A stretch of 64,000 nucleotides of DNA, taken from assembly GCF_004135735.1 (NCBI RefSeq), contig NZ_CP012670.1:744001-808000 (forward strand), read 5' to 3'. This stretch comes from Sorangium cellulosum. Its GTDB lineage: Bacteria; Myxococcota_A; Polyangia; Polyangiales; Polyangiaceae. Shown here one piece after another: positions 8,827-16,693 of the stretch. The stretch's first letter is position 1; every line of letters starts with the position of its first letter. The notes below the pieces were generated by a model that did no database searches, was not told where the DNA came from, and saw only the letters and a program-made list of their open reading frames with translations. The translations under genes were made by a program, and so were the position numbers.

Positions 8827-9138
8827 GGACCCAACCCGGGGACCCAACCTGGGTCGGGCTCGGCGGGACCCAACCTGGGTGGCGGGACCCAACCTGGGTC
8901 GGGGACCCAACCTCGGGGACCCAACCTGGGTCGGGGACCCAACCTGGGTCGGGCTCGGCGGGACCCAACCTGGGTGGCGGGACCCAACCTGGGTCGGGGA
9001 CCCAACCTGGGTCGGGGACCCAACCTGGGTCGGGGACCCAACCTGGGTCGGGGACCCAACCTGGGTCGGACCCCCCGGGTCGGACCCCCCGGGTCGGACC
9101 CCCCTGACCCCCCCCGGAGCCCAACCTGGGTCGGGCCC
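8827..9138. repeat. tandem array of a short hairpin-forming repeat
   Basis: About fourteen copies of a unit centred on GACCCAACCTGGGTC, spaced mostly 17 bp apart. Each unit is itself palindromic (GACCCA-ACC-TGGGTC). Some copies lack the final bases, and a larger block of about 96 bp containing GGGCTCGGCG spacers appears twice, showing block duplication. The end degenerates into GGACCCCCCGGGTC-type units. Every frame is open through it, but nothing supports coding. Confidence 0.9.
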
Positions 9139-9321
9139 CTTTCGTGGATTCCAGAGGCGACGAGCTCATGAGCGATCTCGAGACGGTGGCACCGCCGAGC
9201 CCAGCCATGGCGGCGCCCTTCACGCGCAGAATTGCAAGTCAGTTTTCACGAGTGAAAGACGTAGGGCCATTTCTTTAAGGAAAACCCCTGACATCAGGCA
9301 AGGCCACCCTTTGGCCCGTCT

Positions 9322-9396
9322 CCTGCTAAAGGTGCAGGGCAGAGCGCCTGTGACGGTTCCCCCCCCCACCGTCGAACGGGCGCTCTGTTTTATTTT
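9322..9396 (+). ncRNA. small structured RNA candidate, copy B (C-loop terminator family)
   Basis: This is the copy most similar to A: CCTGC-TAAAGGT-GCAGG at 9322-9338, an outer stem 9341-9349 with 9378-9386, an inner GACGGT/ACCGTC stem, and an apical loop of one T and nine C, then GTTTTATTTT. Against copy A, the ninth base pair of the outer stem changes from C-G to T-G and the inner stem gains a T-A pair, so pairing is kept while sequence varies. Upstream, 9243-9320 holds three short perfect hairpins (TTTCAC/GTGAAA, CCTGA/TCAGG, GGCCA/TGGCC) that may belong to the same transcript. Confidence 0.55.
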
Positions 9397-9647
9397 GTGC
9401 TTCCGCTGTCAGGATGCCCTGCGCCGTGCGCGTGCCGGCTCGGGTAACCTGGGCTCCCCGCACCGGATTCCTCGGCGACACGGACACGAGAGGGCCCCTG
9501 CCTTCCGCCTGTGCCCCCCTCGCGTCTCTCTTTCCTGCGGCTCGGCTGGCTCTGCCTCGCCGCCTGCGTTCGGGGTCCACATCGTCCTGTGGACGCGACA
9601 TGGCTCATGGACGGGCTCCACAGGGGTAGCTCAGAGCTCGAGTGAAC

Positions 9648-9911
9648 ATGCAGAATCGAGCCGTGCAGCTCGTCGGCTGGGCTGGGATCGCCGTCCATCT
9701 CGTGGTCGGTCTGGCCTATGCCTTCACCGGCCTGCTCGCGCCGTCGTGGGCGGTCGGGCTTCTCTGGGCGCTCTGGGGCGCGCTGCTCGCGATGGCGCTC
9801 CTCGTGCGGCGCAGCCGCCCGTGGCTGGCCGCGGTGACCCCGTTGATCGCCATGGCCGCGTGGCTCGCCGCCCTCGCCCTCGGCGAACGGCTGCTCGGCT
9901 GGACAGCCTGA
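9648..9911 (+). CDS. small membrane protein of unknown function
   Basis: An 87-residue protein with three predicted membrane helices: WAGIAVHLVVGLAYAFTGLL, then WAVGLLWALWGALLAMALLV, then WLAAVTPLIAMAAWLAALAL. I chose ATG 9648 over GTG 9642 because the weak CGAG ribosome site is spaced for the ATG. Basic residues between helices 2 and 3 (RRSRP) suggest a cytoplasmic loop. The pattern resembles small DUF-type integral proteins of actinobacteria and myxobacteria. No function can be assigned. Confidence 0.6.
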   Translation: MQNRAVQLVGWAGIAVHLVVGLAYAFTGLLAPSWAVGLLWALWGALLAMALLVRRSRPWLAAVTPLIAMAAWLAALALGERLLGWTA

Positions 9912-10296
9912 GTTGGCTGGACAGGTGGCATCGACAGGCGCCTGTCGCGCCTGCGCGCAGCACAGCGGATGACATGGAAAAGTCGACGCTGCGCCCGCCG
10001 TTCTGCCGCGCAGGACGCGCGCGCATCCGTCTGGCTCGACAGCGATACCCGGCGGCCGTTCAGTGGCCGAGCGGCTTCGTCTGCGGCGTCTTCGTCGTGC
10101 GCCGTGGAGCGGCCTCGGGACAGGGCCCGAGGATCCCCCGCGGTCGTGGTCCGAGGAGTCTCCGATCCTTCCTCGAAAGACAGCCTTCTCCTCGGGCGGC
10201 CTGCGCGTTGACCCATCTCGTGGGCGTCGAGTAGAAAGATCCTCGCGTCAGAGCGCTCGCCCCGGTCAGCGCCAGCGCGGATTGGAACCGCAAACG
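9912..10296. other. intergenic region with a 16-bp palindrome
   Basis: No gene is supported in these 385 bases. A perfect palindrome CGACAGGCGCCTGTCG lies at 9932-9947, just after the small membrane protein gene. It could be part of its terminator or an operator. Nothing else stands out. Confidence 0.5.
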
Positions 10297-11805
10297 ATGC
10301 GTTGGTTCGTCGAGATCTCGTCGCCAGGGCAGAACGCACAGCCGAGCAGGAAGCTGTGCGTCGAGGCCCCGCAGTGGCAGCCCGCGCTGCAGAGGGCCCG
10401 GGCGCTCCGCGGCGACGACGGTCCGCTCAGCAATTTCTCGGTGGATCTGCTGGAGAGCGGCTACCGGGCGATCGATCCGGTGACGCGCGTGCGCTACGTC
10501 GTGCAGCGCGCGCCGGACAACGCGGCGCTGACGGACGGGGCGGAGCCTCCGGCGGGGGCGCCACCTTCCGCGGCGGCCTCGCCCAACGCGGCCGAGGCGG
10601 AGGCCCCTCTCCCCAGGAAGCGCCCGGTGGCGGCGACGGTCCCGTTCATTTCGCTGGGCGCCGCGCTCCTCGTGCAGGACCTGGCCGGCGCGGCGCAGCA
10701 GCCGGAGCCCGGCGCCGCGGCCGCGCCCGAGCCCAGCGCGCTTCCCCCGTTCGAGCTCGTGTCGCAGCGCGAGGAGAACCCGTCCGAGCGCTCGCCGCTC
10801 ACCTACCGGGAGCTCGTCTATGCGGTTGCGCCCGGCACCCCGCGCGAGCTCGTCAAGGCGTTGCTGATCGCCCGGCTCGATGAGGCGCGCCAGCGGATCG
10901 ATGACGCTCGTCCGGGCAAGTTCGTCCACATCGCCGTGTTCGATCACGTCTTCAAGGAGAGGCCTCAGCGCGGCCCCCTCGCGACGCTGGCGTGGAAGGA
11001 CTGGCGCTCGGATGAGCCCGAGATCCAGTTCCGCCCGCGGACCGGCACCACCGCGCCGCCGCCTCCCATGACCGCCGCCGCGCCCGCCCCTGCCGCCGCG
11101 GCGCCGGCCGCCGCCGCGCCCGCCCCTGCCGCCGCGGCGCCGGCCGAGGAGCCGCGCGCGCCGTCGTCTCCTCGGGCCACGCCGGCGCCGGCCGAGGGCC
11201 GCCCCCGCATGTCGAGCCGGCCTCCGCCGCGGCGCTCTTCCCGTCCTCCGAAGGCCGGGCGCCTCTCCGGCGACGACCTCATCGCCGAGCTGTTCGAGGC
11301 GTGCAGCGATCTGCACTTCCTCCACGACACGCTCGAGGGCGCGGACTTCGTCCTCGCGCTCACGCTCGACAAGATCCCGTGCGCCGTCGGGCTCGTGTCG
11401 CTCTTCGACATCGACCGGCGCGAGTTCGTCCTCGTCCGCCAGCACGGCGGCAAGGGCGCCCTGCTCTCCAGGCTGCCCGAGCGGGCGCCGCTCGCCCAGG
11501 CCGCCCTGCGATCGAGGCAGGCCGCCGTCGTGCCCGACGTGTCCAGGGACGAGCGCGCGCTGAACGACTGGTGGACGCCCCTCGGCGTCACGCCGCGCAG
11601 CGTCGTCTGCGCGCCGGTGGAGCTCGCGGGCCGCTACCTCGGCCTCCTCGAGCTCGGCGACCCGCTCGACGGCGGCCCCTTCTCCGAGGGCGACGGCCAC
11701 GCGCTCACCTACATCGGCCAGCAGTTCGCGGAGTTCGTCGGGGCGCGCGGCGTGGTCCTCGACCCGAAGCGCGTGACCGCAGGGGCGAAGCGGGCCGCCC
11801 GCTAG
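10297..11805 (+). CDS. GAF-domain protein with Ala/Pro-rich linker
   Basis: This 502-residue protein starts at ATG 10297 (MRWFVEIS); longer versions would run through unsupported sequence. The N-terminal ~85 residues form a conserved-looking domain (FSVDLLESGYRAIDPVTRVRYVV). A variable Ala/Pro segment, a second region (YRELVYAVAPGTPRELVKAL), a long Ala/Pro linker of residues ~255-330 and a C-terminal GAF domain follow. The GAF domain contains CAVGLVSLFDIDRREFVLVR and LGVTPRSVVCAPVELAGRYL. GAF domains bind small ligands or mediate dimerisation. The gene ends 12 bp before a histidine kinase gene, so it probably supplies a sensory partner in that pathway. Confidence 0.78.
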   Translation: MRWFVEISSPGQNAQPSRKLCVEAPQWQPALQRARALRGDDGPLSNFSVDLLESGYRAIDPVTRVRYVVQRAPDNAALTDGAEPPAGAPPSAAASPNAAEAEAPLPRKRPVAATVPFISLGAALLVQDLAGAAQQPEPGAAAAPEPSALPPFELVSQREENPSERSPLTYRELVYAVAPGTPRELVKALLIARLDEARQRIDDARPGKFVHIAVFDHVFKERPQRGPLATLAWKDWRSDEPEIQFRPRTGTTAPPPPMTAAAPAPAAAAPAAAAPAPAAAAPAEEPRAPSSPRATPAPAEGRPRMSSRPPPRRSSRPPKAGRLSGDDLIAELFEACSDLHFLHDTLEGADFVLALTLDKIPCAVGLVSLFDIDRREFVLVRQHGGKGALLSRLPERAPLAQAALRSRQAAVVPDVSRDERALNDWWTPLGVTPRSVVCAPVELAGRYLGLLELGDPLDGGPFSEGDGHALTYIGQQFAEFVGARGVVLDPKRVTAGAKRAAR

Positions 11806-11817
11806 CGGAGCTCGGCG

Positions 11818-13530
11818 ATGGACCTCCTCCCCTCCGCCGGGCAGCGCCATCGCGTCCCGTACTTCGCCCTCGTCCCCGCCATCGTCGTCGCCGTGCTCGT
11901 GCTCGGTGGGATCGCCCTCCGCACGACGCTGCAGATCGAGAAGGCCCGCCAGCAGACCGTCTTCGACGCGACGCTCACCCTCGCCGACGAGCGTGTCGAC
12001 CGGCTCGACAAGCTGATCATCGCGCAGGACAACGTGGTCGCCGCGCACGTCGACGTGGCGAACCTCTCGGTCATCGCGCGCCGCTGGCTGCCCACCGCGG
12101 CCCGCGAGACGCCGACCGTGCGCGCCATCCTCGTCCTCGACATGGACCACGGCGCCCACGACGTGCTCGCCTTCGCCTCGCGCGGCGCGTCCGGCCGCGA
12201 GGACGACGCGTTCCGCAAGCTCCTGCTCGCGCGCCTCCTGCCGCAGATGAACTTCGCGGGGGACACGGCCGAGCTGCGCCACCTCCACCACGTCATCGAT
12301 CAGCAGAGCCTGCTCGTGAGCTACTGGCAGCGCGAGCACCAGGGCCGGAAGTTCCTGGTCGTCGCGTGGCACGAGGTGCCCCGCCTGGTCCACGAGGTCA
12401 TGCCCCGCCTGTTCCGCGACCTCGATCGCGACAAGAGCCGGATGAACGTCATCGACGAGGAGGGCCGCATCGTGTTCGGCCCGCCCATCATCGGCGGCGA
12501 GTTCACCGTGGGCCGCCCGTTCCCGACCACGCTCTACAACTGGCGCCTCCAGATGGCGCTCACCACCGCCGAGGAGCTCGGCCAGAAGGTGGAGCGCCAG
12601 CGGCTGATGGAGATCCTGATGGTCGGCTTCTCCGCCGTGGTCGCCCTGGCCGGGCTCGCGATCGTGGTGCTCGCCTCCGTGAACGAGCGGCGGCTCGCGG
12701 CCCTGAAGAGCGATTTCGTCGCGAACGTCTCCCACGAGCTCAAGACGCCGCTGTCCCTGGTCCGCATGTTCGGCGAGCTCCTGCTCGGCGACCGCGTCCC
12801 CAACGACGAGAAGCGCCGCCAGTACCTGCAGATCATCGTGAGCGAGAGCGAGCGGCTCACCGCGCTCATCGAGAACGTCCTCGACTTCGCGCGGGTCGAG
12901 CGGGGCAAGGCCGCCTACGAGTTCGCCCGCGGCAGCGTCGCCGACGTGGTGACGCGCGCGGTCGACATGTACCGCTACCGCGCCGAGCGCGAGCAGGTGA
13001 CCGTCGAGCTCACGATCGCCGAGGGGCTGCCGGAGGCGCTCATCGACGCGCGCGCGCTCGAGCTCGCCATCGTGAACCTGCTCGACAACGCGCTCAAGTA
13101 CGCGAAGGACGGCGGCCGCGTCGAGGTCGCGGTCGAGGCCGAGGGCGGGGGCGGCGGGCGCCTCTTCGCCCTGAGCCGCGCGGCGGCCCGCGTCGCCATC
13201 CGGGTGAGCGATCGCGGCCCGGGCATCGAGCCGGCCGAGCAGAAGCACATCTTCGAGCGCTTCGTGCGCGGTCGGCGGGCGAGCGAGCGCCAGGTGCGCG
13301 GCAGCGGGATCGGGCTCGCGCTGGTGAAGCACATCGCCGAGAGCCACGGCGGCGCCGCGCGGGTCGAGAGCCCGCTCACGGAGGACGGTCGCGGCAGCGC
13401 CTTCATCGTGTCGCTGCCCGCGCTCCCCCCCGACCGGGACGCGCCGGAGCTGGCGCCGCCCGCCGGGGCGCAGCCCGATCCGGCGAGCGCCGGGGCCGAG
13501 AGGGCGCAGGCCGAAGGGGGGGCGACGTGA
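11818..13530 (+). CDS. membrane sensor histidine kinase
   Basis: A 570-residue kinase with one membrane helix near residues 15-38, an extracytoplasmic sensor region and a second helix at about 266-288. A HisKA domain follows with H306 in VSHELKTPLS, then a HATPase domain with N-box NLLDNALKYA, G1 DRGPGIE and G2 GSGIGLALVKHI. The C-terminal ~40 residues are Pro/Ala-rich. It autophosphorylates and passes phosphate to a response regulator not found beside it, so it is an orphan here. It follows the GAF gene by 12 bp and overlaps the next gene by 4 bp (GTGA), so the three are likely one transcript. Confidence 0.93.
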   Translation: MDLLPSAGQRHRVPYFALVPAIVVAVLVLGGIALRTTLQIEKARQQTVFDATLTLADERVDRLDKLIIAQDNVVAAHVDVANLSVIARRWLPTAARETPTVRAILVLDMDHGAHDVLAFASRGASGREDDAFRKLLLARLLPQMNFAGDTAELRHLHHVIDQQSLLVSYWQREHQGRKFLVVAWHEVPRLVHEVMPRLFRDLDRDKSRMNVIDEEGRIVFGPPIIGGEFTVGRPFPTTLYNWRLQMALTTAEELGQKVERQRLMEILMVGFSAVVALAGLAIVVLASVNERRLAALKSDFVANVSHELKTPLSLVRMFGELLLGDRVPNDEKRRQYLQIIVSESERLTALIENVLDFARVERGKAAYEFARGSVADVVTRAVDMYRYRAEREQVTVELTIAEGLPEALIDARALELAIVNLLDNALKYAKDGGRVEVAVEAEGGGGGRLFALSRAAARVAIRVSDRGPGIEPAEQKHIFERFVRGRRASERQVRGSGIGLALVKHIAESHGGAARVESPLTEDGRGSAFIVSLPALPPDRDAPELAPPAGAQPDPASAGAERAQAEGGAT

Positions 13531-14396
13531 CGGCGCCCCGGCGCGACGCCGCGCGGACCGCCGCCCTGAAGGCGGCGCTCGACGACGTGCGCGCGCGGTG
13601 CGCCGTCGAGGAGCGCCGCGCGGCGGACCCGGTCTCCTTCGTCCACCGGTACACGGACCTGGCCGACCAGGAGCTCGTGGCCCTCATCGCCGCCTCGCTC
13701 GCCTTCGGCAACGTGAAGGCGCTGCGCGCCAAGATCGCCGAGGCGCTCGACCGGCTCGGGCCGGAGATCGCTCGCACCGCGGACGACCCACGGGCCGTCT
13801 CGGCGCGGCTGCGCGGCTTCCGGCACCGGGTCTACCGCGACCGCGACCTCGCGGGGCTCGTCGTCGGCGCGCGGCGGGTGCAGCGCGCCGCGGGCTCGCT
13901 CGGCGCGGCCTTCGCTGCCGAGCTCGCGCGCAGCCGCGATCTTCGAAAGGCCCTGGGCGCCTGGGTGCGGGCCATCCGGCGCGCGGGCGGGCTCGACCGC
14001 CGGCCCGACGACCGGGGGGCGGCGCACATCCTGCCCGACCCCGAGAAGGGCAGCGCGACCAAGCGGCTCATGCTCCTGCTGCGCTGGATGATCCGCCCGG
14101 CCGACGGCGTGGATCTCGGCCTGTGGCCGGTACCGCCGTCCGCCCTGCTGATCCCGGTCGACACGCACATCCAGAAGCTCGGCTACAACATCGGCCTCAC
14201 CGACCGCAGGGGGGCCACCTGGAAGACGGCGGAGGAGATCACCGCGTCGCTCCGCCGCTTCGATCCGGCCGATCCGGTCAAGTACGACTTCGCCCTCTGC
14301 CACCTCGGCATGCTCCAGCAGTGCCCGTCCCGGCGCGATCCGGTCCGCTGCCAGGGGTGCGGCGTGAGGCCGGTCTGTCGGCACTGGACACCGTGA
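13527..14396 (+). CDS. TIGR02757/DUF2400-family protein, HhH-GPD-like with Cys4 cluster
   Basis: A 289-residue protein whose GTG start overlaps the kinase stop as GTGA, implying coupled translation. The body carries segments typical of the TIGR02757 family (VSFVHRYTDLADQELVALIA and LIPVDTHIQKLGYNIGLT). The C-terminus has C-x8-C-x2-C-x5-C (QCPSRRDPVRCQGCGVRPVC), close to the Fe-S loop of endonuclease III-type glycosylases. The family is annotated from similarity to helix-hairpin-helix glycosylases, but its substrate is not known to me. Its pairing with a sensor kinase is more likely positional than functional. Confidence 0.85.
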   Translation: MTAPRRDAARTAALKAALDDVRARCAVEERRAADPVSFVHRYTDLADQELVALIAASLAFGNVKALRAKIAEALDRLGPEIARTADDPRAVSARLRGFRHRVYRDRDLAGLVVGARRVQRAAGSLGAAFAAELARSRDLRKALGAWVRAIRRAGGLDRRPDDRGAAHILPDPEKGSATKRLMLLLRWMIRPADGVDLGLWPVPPSALLIPVDTHIQKLGYNIGLTDRRGATWKTAEEITASLRRFDPADPVKYDFALCHLGMLQQCPSRRDPVRCQGCGVRPVCRHWTP

Positions 14397-14572
14397 TCAC
14401 GCCGAGCGCGCTCACTTCCGCCTGCGCTGAAGCGGCTCCATCGCCCTCCCAGGGGGAGGTGTGTCCCTTCGATTTTGCAATGGATTTCAGTTTTGATTTG
14501 CACCTATGAAATGCATCAGGGTGCTCATCAGTGTAACTTGCTGAAATATGGTTGGAACAGAGTTGGTACAGA

Positions 14573-14641
14573 GCCTGCTCTAAGTCCGGCCGAGCGCTGT
14601 CGCGGAGACCTTCCCCCCCCAGGTCCGCGAGGCGCTTTTTT
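14573..14641 (+). ncRNA. small structured RNA candidate, copy C (C-loop terminator family)
   Basis: This divergent copy begins CCTGCTCTAAGTCCGG and aligns with the first part of copies A and B. Its terminator hairpin pairs AGCGC (14592) with GCGCT (14631), TCGCGG (14599) with CCGCGA (14624) and ACCT (14607) with AGGT (14620), around a loop of T and eight C. Seven T follow. Stem sequences differ widely from A and B while the fold and C-rich loop persist. Sequence from 14490, lower in GC than its surroundings, may include the promoter. Confidence 0.55.
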
Positions 14642-14698
14642 CATTTCTGCTCTGCAGAGCGGCGGAGAACGGCTGGGTCCCTTCGCCCGCGACAAAGG

Positions 14699-14740
14699 GA
14701 ACGCCGCAGCGGAGCCCCCCCGAGCTCCGCTGCGGCGTTC
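14699..14740. other. perfect 17-bp hairpin with C6 loop
   Basis: GAACGCCGCAGCGGAGC at 14699-14715 pairs perfectly with 14724-14740 around CCCCCCGA. No T-run follows, so it is not a classical terminator. It lies 57 bp after copy C and repeats the C-rich apical loop. Confidence 0.75.
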
Positions 14741-15231
14741 TGGTACTGCGTGCCCCAGGTGCACCGGGACGCTTCCGGAACGTTTGCCGCCTCTCTCTCG
14801 TTCGACTCCCGCGACCTCTTGCGACCCGCATGCCACGGCGTGGACCGCGGCGCGTGGAACCTTTGTGCTCGCCCCTGCTGTAGGTGTCTCGCGCCGAGCC
14901 GCCGCGGGCGGGGCATACGACGATCTCCAGGATCAGCCCAGCGCGGGTGGACGAGGCCGCCGGCCTGGCGTGAGCGCGTCGAGGGCAATCCGTCAGGGCC
15001 GCAATCGATTCGAGCGCCGCGACATCGAGGGGCTCACGCCGCGTGCAGTTCTCGCGCACCGGAAGAAACGATCGAGCAACATGCGGCTCGCATCGATGCA
15101 GGATCAGGCTGACGGTCAGGCTCGTGAGCAGGCCCGGCGCACGGCGGGGTCGCGCTCCCTCGCCGGCGTGGGGCGCGACGCCGTCGAGGCCGCTCGGATG
15201 CGGCGGCAGCGCCAGTGAATAGGTTGGGCGT

Positions 15232-16485
15232 ATGGTCTGGACATTCGGGGCTTACCTCCTCGCTGCGCTGGCGCTCGCGGTCCTGGCCGCGATCGCGCTG
15301 TGGGCGCACCTCTATTACTGGGTCAAGCGGCTGACCCTACCGCTCGAGTACTGCGCCGAGGAGGTCCTGGAGACCGGGGACGGCGCGCGCATCGAGCTCC
15401 GCCGTGTCCCGCGTCCGCCCACGGCGACCGAGCAGCCGGATCTGCCCCCGATCCTCCTGGTCCACGGGCTCGCCGCGAACCACAGAAACCAGGACATCCA
15501 CCCCGATTACTCGCTGGCCCGCCACCTCGCCGCGCTCGGACGCGACGTGTGGCTGTTGACGCTGCGGAGCGGCCGGCTCCTCACGCGCGTCGAGCGGCGC
15601 AGCGTCCGCTTCTCGGCCATGGCGCAGCACGATCTCCCCTGCGCCGTCGATGCGGTCCTGAAGCGCACCGGCGCCCGCTCGCTCGATTACGTCGGCTTCT
15701 CGATGGGCGGAATGCTCCTTTATGCCGCGCTGGGCCGGAGCGTGGCGAGCGAACAGATCCGCCGTGTCGTCATCGTCGGATCGCCGGGCCGCCTCGTCGC
15801 GCCGACGCGCCTCCTCCCTTACGTCCCGGGTCGGCTGCTCCCGGGCGTCCCGCTCCGCCTCATCCGTCACGTCCCGGGCCGGTTGCTCCCGGGCGTCCCG
15901 CTCCGCCTCATGGCACGCAGCGTCGCGTTCGCTTCGGAGTGGGTGCCGACTCCGCTCCACCACGCCGTGGCCAATCCGCGCAACGTGCCTCCCGGCGTGA
16001 CGCGGCTCGCGCTCGTCAACTGCATCGAGGACATCCCCGCTGCGCTGAACGCGGACTTCGCCACCTGGCTGGCGAGCGACGGGGAAATCCGGGTCAACGG
16101 GGAGAGAGTCCTGGACGGCCTCGCCTCCGTCGCGGCGCCGGCCCTGTTCATCGCGGGCAGCGCCGACCGGATAGCGCCTGTCTCGTCGGTGCGCGCGGCC
16201 TTCGACGCGTGGGGGCGCGATCACCCGGAGTCGCCGAAGCGCTTTGTCGTGCTCGGGCGCGACTTCGGGGCGCGGGAGGATTATGGCCACGGGGATCTCG
16301 CGGTCGGGGCCTACACCGGCGCCGAGCTCTTCGAGCCCATCGCGCGCTTCCTCGGCCCGGACCAGCAAGAGCAGCCCGCCGACGTCGCGGGGCCCGAGAC
16401 GGGCGCTCCGGCGCTGGAGGCGATCCAGGCGCGACAGCCGACCTCCAGCGAGGTCGACCCGCTGCCCGACCTTCCGCCCGCGTGA
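15232..16485 (+). CDS. membrane-anchored alpha/beta hydrolase
   Basis: A 417-residue enzyme-like protein with an N-terminal membrane helix (residues 7-30) that likely anchors it facing the periplasm or cytoplasm. Fold landmarks are the oxyanion segment LLVHGLAANHRN near 76-86, the nucleophile elbow GFSMGG with Ser157, a putative Asp in FIAGSADRIAP and a His in REDYGHGDLAVG. A 16-residue segment (VPGRLLPGVPLRL) occurs twice in tandem in the cap region, coded by a 48-bp duplication at about 15822-15917. The layout resembles lipases and PHA-synthase-like hydrolases, but the substrate is unknown. A hairpin overlapping the stop probably ends the transcript. Confidence 0.85.
   Translation: MVWTFGAYLLAALALAVLAAIALWAHLYYWVKRLTLPLEYCAEEVLETGDGARIELRRVPRPPTATEQPDLPPILLVHGLAANHRNQDIHPDYSLARHLAALGRDVWLLTLRSGRLLTRVERRSVRFSAMAQHDLPCAVDAVLKRTGARSLDYVGFSMGGMLLYAALGRSVASEQIRRVVIVGSPGRLVAPTRLLPYVPGRLLPGVPLRLIRHVPGRLLPGVPLRLMARSVAFASEWVPTPLHHAVANPRNVPPGVTRLALVNCIEDIPAALNADFATWLASDGEIRVNGERVLDGLASVAAPALFIAGSADRIAPVSSVRAAFDAWGRDHPESPKRFVVLGRDFGAREDYGHGDLAVGAYTGAELFEPIARFLGPDQQEQPADVAGPETGAPALEAIQARQPTSSEVDPLPDLPPA
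15822..15917 (+). repeat. 48-bp tandem duplication inside the hydrolase gene
   Basis: Two copies of a 48-bp unit, beginning ACGTCCCGGG at 15822 and again at 15870, differ at only a few bases. The reading frame is kept, adding 16 residues to the predicted cap region. Confidence 0.85.
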
Positions 16486-16537
16486 TGCGCTGTCCGCGCC
16501 GCGCGCCGCGCGCCGCGCAAACAGCGCATCGTTCCTT
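16484..16537 (+). terminator. hairpin overlapping the hydrolase stop codon
   Basis: GATGCGCTGT at 16484-16493 pairs with ACAGCGCATC at 16521-16530 across a GCGC-rich spacer, followed by GTTCCTTTTC. The left arm overlaps the TGA stop. Confidence 0.6.
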
Positions 16538-16693
16538 TTCATGATCGTTCGTCCCTTCTCCCCTCCGTGTGTGGAGGGCGAACGAGCCCGCTTCTGGCGC
16601 GCCTCCCTCATTGCAGAGGGAAAGCGAGGAGGCGTATCCTCGCACCCCGGTCCGGCAGCGCCACAGGGGCACGCTGTCCGCCAGAGGAAGCTC

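Larger units (their letters stand above)
14397..15231. other. long intergenic region with structured elements, no gene
   Basis: These 835 bases hold an A/T-richer stretch (14465-14570), small-RNA candidate C (14573-14641), a second C-loop hairpin (14699-14740) and about 490 bases in which I see no supported gene. Frames are open here only because GC is high. Confidence 0.6.

Noticed and set aside
8827..9138. Hairpin array as a CRISPR array
   Set aside because: Units of about 17 bp abut without spacers; repeats vary and no cas genes are present.
8479..9223. Repeat-spanning ORFs reading GWVPDPGWVPDPGW or GSGTQPGSGTQPGS
   Set aside because: They only translate the tandem hairpin array in different frames and lack starts with ribosome sites.
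9614..9640. GGGTAGCTCAGAG at the start of the small membrane protein gene, like a tRNA D-arm box
   Set aside because: No T-arm GGTTCGA-type box, no acceptor stem and no anticodon arm follow within 100 bases.
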